Part shown: one piece after another, positions 37,664 to 45,065 of the stretch | Layout of the letters: every line of letters starts with the position of its first letter | How positions within the stretch are numbered: the first letter of the stretch is position 1 | Origin: CAWGYT01 sp963826795 | GTDB lineage: Bacteria; Planctomycetota; Planctomycetia; Pirellulales; Pirellulaceae | Length of the DNA stretch: 64,000 bases | Reading direction: 5' to 3' | NCBI GenBank assembly: GCA_963826795.1 | Contig: CAWGYT010000004.1 | Span: forward strand, 62,001 to 126,000 | Made by a program: the position numbers and the translations under genes | Notes under the pieces: generated by a model | The model's database searches: none | Told to the model about the DNA's origin: nothing | What the model saw: only the letters and a program-made list of their open reading frames with translations

Positions 37664-38303
37664 CACGAGCATCGACGGATACACTTATACCGATGCGGTT
37701 CAGAACAACTCGCATTCGTACATTCTTCCTGTCGTCGATCAGATCGTCGATGATTTCTTTGCGTCCCACGAGGGTGACAAGCGACTTTTCGACCTCGGTT
37801 GCGGCAATGGAGCCACGGCCAAACACTACTTCGATCGAGGAATCGACGTCTGTGGCGTCGATCCCTCCCAGGATGGTATCCGCCAGGCAAACCAGGCTTA
37901 TCCCGATCTCAAACTGCAGGCCGGCTCAGCCTACGACGACCTTGCGGCGCAGTTCGGACAATTCCCCGTGGTGCTGAGCCTGGAAGTTGTCGAACACGTT
38001 TACTCGCCCCGTCACTACGGGCGAACCCTTTTCGAATTGGTCGAGCCCGGTGGAATCGCGGTCGTGTCCACACCGTTTCACGGCTACCTGAAGAACGTAT
38101 TCATTGCGATCTCGGGAGCGTTCGACAAGCATGTGAATCCGCTGTGGGACCATGGCCATATCAAGTTCTGGTCGCAATCCACTCTGTCCCAACTGCTGCT
38201 CGAGGTGGGCTTCGCAAGCGTGCGATACCGCCATGCCGGCCGAATACCCGTCCTGGCGAAATCGATGATCGCGATCGCTCATCGCGGCCCGGATGGACGC
38301 TGA
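37653..38303 (+). CDS. Class I SAM-dependent methyltransferase
   Basis: Start ATG 37653 (MQISTSIDGYTYTDAVQNNS) overlaps the acetyltransferase end. 216 aa. Motif I is RLFDLGCGNGATAKHYFDRG, then DVCGVDPSQDGIRQAN, VLSLEVVEHVYSPRHYGRTL, and GGIAVVSTPFHGYLKN. The HGYLKN and WDHGHIKFWS segments are typical of the UbiG-like sugar methyltransferases in exopolysaccharide loci. It is followed after 29 bp by a GT2 gene on the same strand, so it is part of one transcription unit with the acetyltransferase, GT2 and exosortase. Confidence 0.85.
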   Translation: MQISTSIDGYTYTDAVQNNSHSYILPVVDQIVDDFFASHEGDKRLFDLGCGNGATAKHYFDRGIDVCGVDPSQDGIRQANQAYPDLKLQAGSAYDDLAAQFGQFPVVLSLEVVEHVYSPRHYGRTLFELVEPGGIAVVSTPFHGYLKNVFIAISGAFDKHVNPLWDHGHIKFWSQSTLSQLLLEVGFASVRYRHAGRIPVLAKSMIAIAHRGPDGR

Positions 38304-38332
38304 TTCGACTCCGTCACGACCGCACGGCAATC

Positions 38333-39220
38333 ATGATTTCAGTCCTCATCCTGACCAAGAACGAAGAAACGAACATCGCGAAGTGCCTTGCGTCCGTGAA
38401 TTGGTCGGACGACATTGTCGTCTACGATTCGTACAGCGATGACGCGACCCCCTTCATTGCTCAAGAACACGGTGCACGCGTCGTGCAACGTGAGTTCGAC
38501 AATTGGTCCTCCCACCAGAATTGGGCCGTCAACAACATCGACTTCAAGCACCCCTGGGTGTTCTATCTTGACGCGGATGAAGAATGCGATCAGACCCTAA
38601 AAACCGAATTGGCTTCGATCGACGACCGGCAGGCGAAGTTCGCCGCCTTTCGCGTGCGACGAAAAGACTATTTTATGGGACAGTGGCTCAGGCGGTCCCA
38701 GCTTTACCCCACCTGGATCGTCCGAGTTTTTCGACCGGAACGGATCCGGTACGAGCGACTCGTCAATCCCGTCGCAATTGTCGACGGAGAGACCGGGACA
38801 CTGCAGGGACACATCGAACACTCCCCGTTTAGCCACGGAGTTGCCCACTGGTTTGATCGGCACAATCGCTACAGTGACTTCGAGGCCCGGGACTTGCTGC
38901 GAGATACGGCCAATTCAATCCAGTGGAATGCCATCTGGTCGCGTGACGCAAACGCCCGAAGACGCGAGCTAAAACGCCTGGCGTATAAAATGCCAGGCCG
39001 CCCCGTCTGGATGCTGTTCTACCTGCTGATCTTCCGGCTCGGATTTCTCGATGGTCTCGCGGGCGTGTACTATAGCATGATGCGGGCAGCTTACGAACTG
39101 ATGATCGATGTAAAGGTCAGCGAGCTGAAATGGCGGCAAGACCGCGAATCCCAGACAACGCGACCTAACATCCCAACAGAGTGCCATTCAGGAGTTGACG
39201 GTGACAACCACGACAGTTGA
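38333..39220 (+). CDS. Glycosyltransferase family 2 (WaaE/KdtX-like)
   Basis: 295 aa from ATG 38333. The GT-A fold is marked by ISVLILTKNEETNIAKCLAS, WSDDIVVYDSYSDDATPFIA, WVFYLDADEECDQTLKTELA with the DXD-type motif, and YPTWIVRVFRPERIRYERLV. The C-terminal hydrophobic WMLFYLLIFRLGFLDGLAGV can anchor it to the membrane. It resembles the WaaE beta-1,4-glucosyltransferase branch common in exopolysaccharide loci. The C-terminus overlaps the exosortase start by 26 bp, supporting one operon. Confidence 0.87.
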   Translation: MISVLILTKNEETNIAKCLASVNWSDDIVVYDSYSDDATPFIAQEHGARVVQREFDNWSSHQNWAVNNIDFKHPWVFYLDADEECDQTLKTELASIDDRQAKFAAFRVRRKDYFMGQWLRRSQLYPTWIVRVFRPERIRYERLVNPVAIVDGETGTLQGHIEHSPFSHGVAHWFDRHNRYSDFEARDLLRDTANSIQWNAIWSRDANARRRELKRLAYKMPGRPVWMLFYLLIFRLGFLDGLAGVYYSMMRAAYELMIDVKVSELKWRQDRESQTTRPNIPTECHSGVDGDNHDS

Positions 39221-40847
39221 ACCGGCAGTGAAAGCAAGGGCGAGCAGCACGCCGTCGGTCGCCGTGCTGTCCGTGCTGGTCGTCTGTGGCTTCGCATTCG
39301 CGCCATTTTGCCTGCAAATGGGCAAGGCACTTTGGATGCGTCCAGAACATCAGTACTATCCCTTTGTGATCCTTGCCGTGGGATATTTCCTTTGGGAGCG
39401 ACTCCGATCGCAGCCGCTTGCAGGAATCTGCGGCGGTGCGTTGCAGTCACCCTATGTATTCGTCATCTTCGCGTCCCTCGTGCTGCTGGCATGCGCCTCA
39501 CTGATTTCATCCCCATGGCTTGGAACGGCAGCTTCGTTCGTGTTCCTCGCGGCATTTATTTGGCGGTTGAACCCCAATTCGGAACGGAGCCTCTGGTCCG
39601 TCTGGTTCCTGTGCTGGCTCTGCCTCCCTCTGCCTCTGCGCCTCAACGAAGTCGCCGTCGGCCAACTCCAGCGACTCAGCTCGCGGCTCAGCAGCCATGT
39701 TCTCGACTTGATCGGCGTCGACCATTTATTGGAGGGGAACGTCGTGACGCTCGCTTCTCGCAAGCTTTTTGTCGACGAAGCTTGCAGCGGAATCGTTTCG
39801 CTCCTGTCCGTCGTTTCGTCGGCCGCGATTTACGCTGTTTGGAGACGGTATTCGCCGTACCGAATCGCCGCCTTAATCGTGGCCGGCGTGATCTGGGCGT
39901 TCATGCTCAACACCGTCAGAATACTCACCATCGCCATCGCAGAGGATTGGTACGGCATCGATCTCGCACGGGGCACTCAGCATGATGTACTTGGCCTCGT
40001 TCTGTTCTCGGTCACCTTCCTGGCTCTGGTCAGCACCGACAAGCTCCTTTCCTTTGTCTTCGAGCCGATTCCACTCGATGGATCGCAAATGACCAATCGC
40101 GCGGTCACGCTCTGGAACTGGCTGGTGATCTCCAACCATCGTTCGCAAGACCCACAGGATTCCGGCCCAGGTGAGGACTATCGCGCACCTAAGTTCGCCT
40201 GGGTGGCGACGATTGTGGCCGGGTTCGCCTGTGTGGGAACCTGGAACCTGTACAATCTTCTCGCAATTCAACAGTCGGGCGGCACGGCCGTAACACTCGC
40301 GGCGAAATGCGATGCAAAGACACTCGATTCGCTTGCCGAAATCTCCATCGAACAGTTCGAGCAGGTTGAGCGAGACGTCGACAATCCGTTCGGAGCGTTT
40401 TCGAGAGTCTACACATGCAAGTCTGCCGATGATGCCGCCCCCTTTACGTTCGCGATCGATTACCCCTTCTACGGCGAATGGCACGAGCTGACCGGCTGCT
40501 ACGTCAGTTCCGGATGGCGCACCGTCGACCGCAAAACCGTTACGGAAGGTAACTGGCCCTGTGTGGCTGCGGTCATGGAAAACGACGAGCGACAGTTCGG
40601 TTTGCTGATTTTTGCGATCTGTGATGTCAACGGCAAACCCTCGGATGTCCCCGGGTTTGCATCCCTCTTGGACCGCTTCAAGGTCCGCTTGAAGGCGATG
40701 GGCCGAAGCAGTTTCACGGATGAAGTGCTGCAATTTCAGCTGTGGAAAGTGTCTGACGAGCGGCCAAGCCACGATCAGATTGAACAGGCAATCGCCCAGT
40801 TTCAAAAACTGCGAGAAACAACCAGCAACGCCATCTTCGGAACCTAG
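39195..40847 (+). CDS. Exosortase (XrtU-like) with C-terminal EpsI-like domain
   Basis: 550 aa. The N-terminal two thirds is polytopic and holds the transpeptidase triad: Cys in VDEACSGIVSLLSVVSS, Arg in AFMLNTVRILTIAIAE, and His in GTQHDVLGLVLFSVTFL. The Cys-His-Arg arrangement is diagnostic of exosortases, which cleave PEP-CTERM signals and attach proteins to the envelope. After a further TM segment (ATIVAGFACVGTWNLYNLLA), the soluble part FAIDYPFYGEWHELTGCYVS resembles EpsI. The likely substrate gene (VPEPAA motif) is 3.2 kb downstream. Its position inside the polysaccharide locus matches the known exosortase/EPS coupling. Confidence 0.92.
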   Translation: MTVTTTTVEPAVKARASSTPSVAVLSVLVVCGFAFAPFCLQMGKALWMRPEHQYYPFVILAVGYFLWERLRSQPLAGICGGALQSPYVFVIFASLVLLACASLISSPWLGTAASFVFLAAFIWRLNPNSERSLWSVWFLCWLCLPLPLRLNEVAVGQLQRLSSRLSSHVLDLIGVDHLLEGNVVTLASRKLFVDEACSGIVSLLSVVSSAAIYAVWRRYSPYRIAALIVAGVIWAFMLNTVRILTIAIAEDWYGIDLARGTQHDVLGLVLFSVTFLALVSTDKLLSFVFEPIPLDGSQMTNRAVTLWNWLVISNHRSQDPQDSGPGEDYRAPKFAWVATIVAGFACVGTWNLYNLLAIQQSGGTAVTLAAKCDAKTLDSLAEISIEQFEQVERDVDNPFGAFSRVYTCKSADDAAPFTFAIDYPFYGEWHELTGCYVSSGWRTVDRKTVTEGNWPCVAAVMENDERQFGLLIFAICDVNGKPSDVPGFASLLDRFKVRLKAMGRSSFTDEVLQFQLWKVSDERPSHDQIEQAIAQFQKLRETTSNAIFGT

Positions 40848-40876
40848 TGCGGTGTCCCAGTTCAATATTGCGATGC

Positions 40877-40902
40877 GTTGGGAAAAGGGGGCAGGTCCCA
40901 AC
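40877..40902. repeat. REP-like hairpin upstream of the GDP-fucose synthase (left of an inverted pair)
   Basis: GTTGGGA (40877-40883) and TCCCAAC (40896-40902) form a hairpin around AAAGGGGGCAGG. An inverted near-copy lies at 41948-41970, beyond the other end of the gene. The GGGGCAGGTCCC motif resembles dispersed REP-type repeats. Confidence 0.6.
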
Positions 40903-40970
40903 CTTGCGACTCGGGTGTCCGGATAAGGCAAACCCTGCTGCGGACTCTAGAATCGACGGAGAGAAAACGC

Positions 40971-41918
40971 GTGAGTCGAACGTATGTATCTGGCCATGGC
41001 GGGCTCGTTGGAGGCGCGGTGGCACGTCTCGTCCGAATGCGCGGTGCCGAGTTGGTTACCGCCACTCGCGAGGAAGTCGACCTCCGCAGCGCCGACTCGG
41101 TCGAGAAGTTCTTTGATGACGAACGCCCCGATTTCGTCATTCATACGGCGGGGACCGTGGGCGGGATTCATGCGAATCAATCTCGGCCGGTCGACTTTCT
41201 GCGCGATAACACGCTGATCTACACGACCGTTCTCCGCGCCGCTTGGCAATTCGACACCAAGAAACTGCTGTACCTGGGCAGCTCCTGCATCTACCCGCGT
41301 GATTGCCCGCAGCCGATCCGCGAAGAGTATCTGATGACGGGGCCGCTGGAGCCGACGAACGAGGCCTACGCGATCGCCAAGATCAGCGGCGTGATCGCGT
41401 GCCGAGCCTACCGTCGCCAGTACGGATGCAACTTCATTAGCGCCATGCCAACCAACCTTTACGGGCCCAACGACAACTTTGACCTCGACCACTCCCACGT
41501 GTTACCGGCCCTGATTCGGAAATTTCACGATGCCAAACTGGCTGGCCAAGCCGTCGTCACCGTTTGGGGCAGCGGTACGGCACGACGGGAATTTCTACAC
41601 GTCGATGACCTCGCCGAAGCCTGCCTGTTCCTGATGGAACACTATGACGACGAGTCGCCGATCAACGTGGGGACCGGCCAAGACGTCACCATCGCCGACC
41701 TGGCCGATCTGGTTCGCAGCATCGTGTATCCCGAGGCAAAAATTGCCTTCGATCCCTCTCGGCCCGATGGAACCCCCCGAAAACTCCTCGATTGCAGCCG
41801 CATCCATGCGCTCGGTTGGCAACATCGAATCGAGCTGGAACAAGGCATCCGGCGTACCTATGACTGGTTCCTGCAAAGCCTCCAGCAGAACCGCGTCCGG
41901 CTGAAGGTTTCCGTCTAG
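40971..41918 (+). CDS. fcl: GDP-L-fucose synthase
   Basis: 315 aa starting at GTG 40971 (VSRTYVSGHGGLVGGAVARL). Bifunctional 3,5-epimerase/4-reductase that turns GDP-4-keto-6-deoxymannose into GDP-L-fucose. The NADP motif is SGHGGLVGGA. Further diagnostic blocks are AGTVGGIHANQSRPVDFLRD, LYLGSSCIYPRDCPQPIREE, the YxxxK pair in NEAYAIAKISGVIACRAYRR, PTNLYGPNDNFDLDHSHVLP and WGSGTARREFLHVDDLAEAC. Its partner gmd follows on the same strand, and together they make the fucose donor for the polysaccharide. Confidence 0.95.
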   Translation: MSRTYVSGHGGLVGGAVARLVRMRGAELVTATREEVDLRSADSVEKFFDDERPDFVIHTAGTVGGIHANQSRPVDFLRDNTLIYTTVLRAAWQFDTKKLLYLGSSCIYPRDCPQPIREEYLMTGPLEPTNEAYAIAKISGVIACRAYRRQYGCNFISAMPTNLYGPNDNFDLDHSHVLPALIRKFHDAKLAGQAVVTVWGSGTARREFLHVDDLAEACLFLMEHYDDESPINVGTGQDVTIADLADLVRSIVYPEAKIAFDPSRPDGTPRKLLDCSRIHALGWQHRIELEQGIRRTYDWFLQSLQQNRVRLKVSV

Positions 41919-41947
41919 CGCGGCGTCAAACCGCAATCGTGAGGTGC

Positions 41948-41970
41948 GTTGGGACCTGCCCCTTTTTACC
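41948..41970. repeat. REP-like motif downstream of the GDP-fucose synthase (right of an inverted pair)
   Basis: GTTGGGACCTGCCCCTTTTT here is the near reverse complement of the motif at 40881-40902. The pair brackets the fcl gene. Confidence 0.55.
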
Positions 41971-42101
41971 AACCTCCTTGGACCAACCTCACACTGCGGA
42001 AAGAAGTCGATCGCGTGTGGGAACCGGGTTCTATGCTTTTTTGTCGGAATCCCGTATTCTTCTAGTTAGACCCACGGCTTAGGCAGCACGAGCAAAGCAG
42101 C

Positions 42102-43196
42102 ATGTATCACCCCAGCCAAAACGGACATGCCCACGACGACTACCCGCCCCTGAACGGGAAACGGGCCCTGATTACTGGGATCACGGGGCAGGATGGCTCC
42201 TATTTGGCCGAGCTGCTGCTGAAAAAAGGCTACCAGGTCTGGGGAATGATCCGCCGAGCGTCCTGCTTTAATACAGCTCGAATCGATCACATCTATCAGG
42301 ATCCGCACGACGAGGATGTCCGCTTGCGGCTCTGCTATGGCGATCTGAATGATGCCTCGTCGATCAACGCCGTCCTACAACGCTCGTGTCCCGACGAGGT
42401 CTACAACCTTGCGGCCCAGTCGCACGTCAAGGTCTCGTTCGAAATCCCTGAGTACACCGGCGAAATCTCGGCCATGGGCTGCCTCCGACTGCTCGAAGGA
42501 CTTCGGTCGCTCGGAATGGACGCCAAGTTCTATCAGGCTTCGTCATCCGAGCTGTTCGGCAAAGTTGTTGAAACACCCCAAAACGAAGACACTCCGTTTT
42601 ATCCTCGCAGCCCCTATGCGTGTGCCAAGGCCTTTGCCTTTTACATCACGCGAAATTACCGCGAGTCGTACGGTATGTTCGCGGTCAACGGGATCCTGTT
42701 TAACCATGAGTCGCCGCGCCGCGGCGAAACGTTCGTGACTCGCAAGATCACGCGCGCCGTCGCGGCGATCGTCATGGGCCGGCAAGAAATGCTGTACCTG
42801 GGCAACCTCGAGGCGCGGCGCGATTGGGGCTTTGCCGGGGATTACGTCGATGCCATGTGGCGGATGCTGCAGGCCCAAGATCCGGATGACTACGTGATCG
42901 CAACCGGCCACTCCGCCTCCGTCCGGGAATTCTGCGAAATGGCCTTCGCCCACGCCGGCCTCCCACTGCAATGGGAAGGTCAAGGCGTTGACGAGCGAGG
43001 GGTTGCCGCCGACGGCCGCGTGCTGGTCCGCGTCGATCCCCGCTACTTCCGACCCGCTGAGGTCGATCTGCTGCTAGGCGATGCCACCAAGGCCCGCGAC
43101 CAACTCGGCTGGACCCCCTCGACCTCCGTCGAAGATCTGGTCCGCATCATGGTCGATGCCGACCTCGCCGCTCTCGTCAACTCGCCTAGTTGCTAG
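42102..43196 (+). CDS. gmd: GDP-mannose 4,6-dehydratase
   Basis: 364 aa. Converts GDP-mannose to GDP-4-keto-6-deoxymannose, the substrate of Fcl. The Rossmann motif is ALITGITGQDGSYLAELLLK. The catalytic region includes VYNLAAQSHVKVSFEIPEYT, FYQASSSELFGKV, PFYPRSPYACAKAFAFYITR (YxxxK), GILFNHESPRRGETFVTRKI and YLGNLEARRDWGFAGDYVDA. The N-terminal about 15 residues (His-rich MYHPSQNGHAHDD) are an unusual extension. The last base of the TAG stop is the first base of family A copy 10. Confidence 0.96.
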   Translation: MYHPSQNGHAHDDYPPLNGKRALITGITGQDGSYLAELLLKKGYQVWGMIRRASCFNTARIDHIYQDPHDEDVRLRLCYGDLNDASSINAVLQRSCPDEVYNLAAQSHVKVSFEIPEYTGEISAMGCLRLLEGLRSLGMDAKFYQASSSELFGKVVETPQNEDTPFYPRSPYACAKAFAFYITRNYRESYGMFAVNGILFNHESPRRGETFVTRKITRAVAAIVMGRQEMLYLGNLEARRDWGFAGDYVDAMWRMLQAQDPDDYVIATGHSASVREFCEMAFAHAGLPLQWEGQGVDERGVAADGRVLVRVDPRYFRPAEVDLLLGDATKARDQLGWTPSTSVEDLVRIMVDADLAALVNSPSC

Positions 43197-43396
43197 GTTG
43201 ACCACAGAGTCACAGAGGGCACAGAGGGTCAGGGCTCCGCAGGGGATGTTGGTGCAATTTTGGGGTGTTTCGGTGTCCCGCCGATGGCGGGACACCAAAC
43301 ACCCCAAAATTGCACCAACCGCCGCCCTCTCCCGCCCATTCTCCCGCCCCTTCGCGTCCCCTTCCCTCTGTGCCCTCTGTGACTCTGTGGTCAACC
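43196..43396. repeat. Family A palindromic repeat, copy 10 (orientation F)
   Basis: The stem variant GGGGTGTTTCGGTGTCCC is paired with GGGACACCAAACACCCC, a compensated change shared with copies 11 and 14. GTTGGTGCAATTTT / AAAATTGCACCAAC flank it. It abuts the gmd stop and lies 9 bp before the GxxExxY gene stop, forming the left boundary of that gene. Confidence 0.92.
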
Positions 43397-43404
43397 AAAA
43401 CCGG

Positions 43405-43776
43405 CTAGAGCTTCAGACGCTTGACGCCGTGTTTCAATCGCTCGACGTTGAAATTGATCAGCAGGCCCGTCCGGATGCCGGTCAGTTTCATGTAGGTCAA
43501 GAGCTGTGCCTCGTGAATCCCGTGGAGCTCGTCGATGGCTTTCAGCTCTAAGATCAAGCTCTCCGCGACCAGCAGGTCGATCCGGTAGCCGCAGTCCAGC
43601 TGAAGCCCCCTGTAGTGGATGGGGACCGGCACCTGGCGCTGGAAGTTCAGGCCTTGCATCCCAAGCTCGCGCACCAAACAACGCTCGTAGGTCGACTCGA
43701 GCAGGCCCGGCCCCAACGATCGATGAACCTGAATCGCGCAGCCAATCACCTGCGCTGTCAACGGGTCTCGTTCCAT
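43405..43776 (-). CDS. GxxExxY protein (PD-(D/E)XK_3-like)
   Basis: 123 aa from ATG 43776 (MERDPLTAQVIGCAIQVHRS). The name motif is LGPGLLESTYERCLVRELGM (G-x-x-E-x-x-Y). A nuclease-like core follows: LQLDCGYRIDLLVAESLILE runs into LKAIDEL, giving the D...E-x-K pattern, then HEAQLLTYMKLTGIRTGLLI. The family belongs to the PD-(D/E)XK superfamily, but its biochemical role is not established. The gene is bracketed within 25 bp on both sides by family A repeats in the same orientation. The open frame extends into copy 11, whose end would be its leader. It may be the partner protein of the repeat (inference). Confidence 0.88.
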   Translation of the reverse strand: MERDPLTAQVIGCAIQVHRSLGPGLLESTYERCLVRELGMQGLNFQRQVPVPIHYRGLQLDCGYRIDLLVAESLILELKAIDELHGIHEAQLLTYMKLTGIRTGLLINFNVERLKHGVKRLKL

Positions 43777-43796
43777 CGTCGGTTCTTTCTGTTGTT

Positions 43797-43982
43797 TTGA
43801 CCACAGAGGCACAGAGGGCACAGAGGGTCAGGGCTCCGCAGGGGATGTTGGTGCGATTTTGGGGTGTTTGGTGTCCCGCCATCGGCGGAACACCAAACAC
43901 CCCAAAATCGCACCAACCGCCGCCCTCTCCCGCTCCTTCCCGCCCCCTTCTCTCTGTGCCCTCTGTGCCTCTGTGGTCAACC
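43797..43982. repeat. Family A palindromic repeat, copy 11 (orientation F)
   Basis: Hairpin GCGATTTTGGGGTGTTTGGT / ACCAAACACCCCAAAATCGC. The outer left end is TTTTGACC (one G lost), the right canonical. It lies directly upstream of the GxxExxY start (20 bp), so it occupies that gene's promoter/leader region. Confidence 0.92.
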
Positions 43983-44048
43983 AACCAAAGGGGGGCCAGC
44001 CCGCGCCCGGGTGTGGCCGGGGGCCCGGGCTGGCGGGGGGAACGGCAA

Positions 44049-44699
44049 CTAGCGGCGGCGCACTCGGCGGCTGCCTACGATGCCGAGCAGCGCCATGGCG
44101 GCCAGTTGCAGGGCGGCGGGTTCAGGGACGGCGGCGATGCCGTTGACCACGATGCCGCGGTCCGGGATGACACCCGTTAACGGCTCGATGTCAAACGTCC
44201 CGCCACCGCTGGAGGCGCCGGACCCCAGCAGTCGGAACGTGGCACTCGTCACGTCCAGATAGCTACTCAGGTCCACGTCCACCACATCTTCACCGGTGTC
44301 CGAAACATCCGGGTCCGTGAAGATCGACTCGAACGCGCCGCCGTTGACTGACAACCAGATGTCCAGCGCGGCCGGGCCCGACGCCGATCGGTCATAGCGG
44401 AGATCCAGATCCAGCAGATTCAGTGGCGGCGAGTTGCTCCAACCCCACTCGAGGTAGTCCGTCGCCTCATCCGTCCAGCCCGACGAATTGAACGTCGCGC
44501 CGGAGCCCGCCCCTAACCCCTCGCCCCGGACCAAGTCCAGCGGCGTCACGCCCGCCAGAAGTTCACTGGCCGGTGCGCCGGTCGGCGAGTTCGACGCGTC
44601 ATAGGCCACGATCAACTCCGCTCGCGCCGACGTGGCGATCGTCAGCCAACCGAAGATGCCTGCCCACATCACTCGTTCCCATCCTGGTTTCCTCTTCAT
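44049..44699 (-). CDS. PEP-CTERM anchored secreted protein
   Basis: 216 aa from ATG 44699, preceded by a strong AAGGAGG site. Signal peptide: MKRKPGWERVMWAGIFGWLT ... SARA. The mature part is Gly/Ser/Asp-rich (ELIVAYDASNSPTGAPASEL, LEWGWSNSPPLNLLDLDLRY) with beta-sandwich character. The C-terminus is a classical exosortase signal: VPEPAALQLAAMALLGIVGS followed by RRVRRR. It should be cut and anchored by the exosortase at 39.2 kb. Function of the mature domain unknown. The longer frame upstream to 45029 is only repeat sequence. Confidence 0.9.
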   Translation of the reverse strand: MKRKPGWERVMWAGIFGWLTIATSARAELIVAYDASNSPTGAPASELLAGVTPLDLVRGEGLGAGSGATFNSSGWTDEATDYLEWGWSNSPPLNLLDLDLRYDRSASGPAALDIWLSVNGGAFESIFTDPDVSDTGEDVVDVDLSSYLDVTSATFRLLGSGASSGGGTFDIEPLTGVIPDRGIVVNGIAAVPEPAALQLAAMALLGIVGSRRVRRR

Positions 44700-44811
44700 C
44701 GTCGTCCTCCTTCCAAAAATGTCCACAACACGAAACGACCTGCACCCGCAGGTGGCTGGCGATTGTGCACGACAGGATGGAAAAAAATCAAAGCGCTGTG
44801 CAACTTCGGTG

Positions 44812-45018
44812 GGTTGACCACAGTTCGGTGGGTTGACCACAGAGTCACAGAGGGCACAGAGGGAAGGGGGCGGGAAGGGGGCGGGAGAGGGCGGCGGGTG
44901 GTGCAATTTTGGGGTTTTACGTCTTCCGCCGCGGCGGAACATGTAAAACCCCAAAATTGCACCACCATCCCCTGCGGAGCCCTGACCCTCTGTGCCCTCT
45001 GTGCCTCTGTGGTCAACA
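44812..45018. repeat. Family A palindromic repeat, copy 12 (orientation R) with duplicated left end
   Basis: Core 44831-45018. The left end is duplicated as a 19-bp direct repeat (TTCGGTGGGTTGACCACAG, GGTTGACC at 44812 and 44831). The hairpin is GCAATTTTGGGGTTTTAC / GTAAAACCCCAAAATTGC, apex slightly mismatched. It lies between the divergent PEP-CTERM and TPR genes. Confidence 0.9.
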
Positions 45019-45065
45019 CAACCTAGCAACCGGAACGGGACGGCTTATACTGAAGGGCTGCGAGG

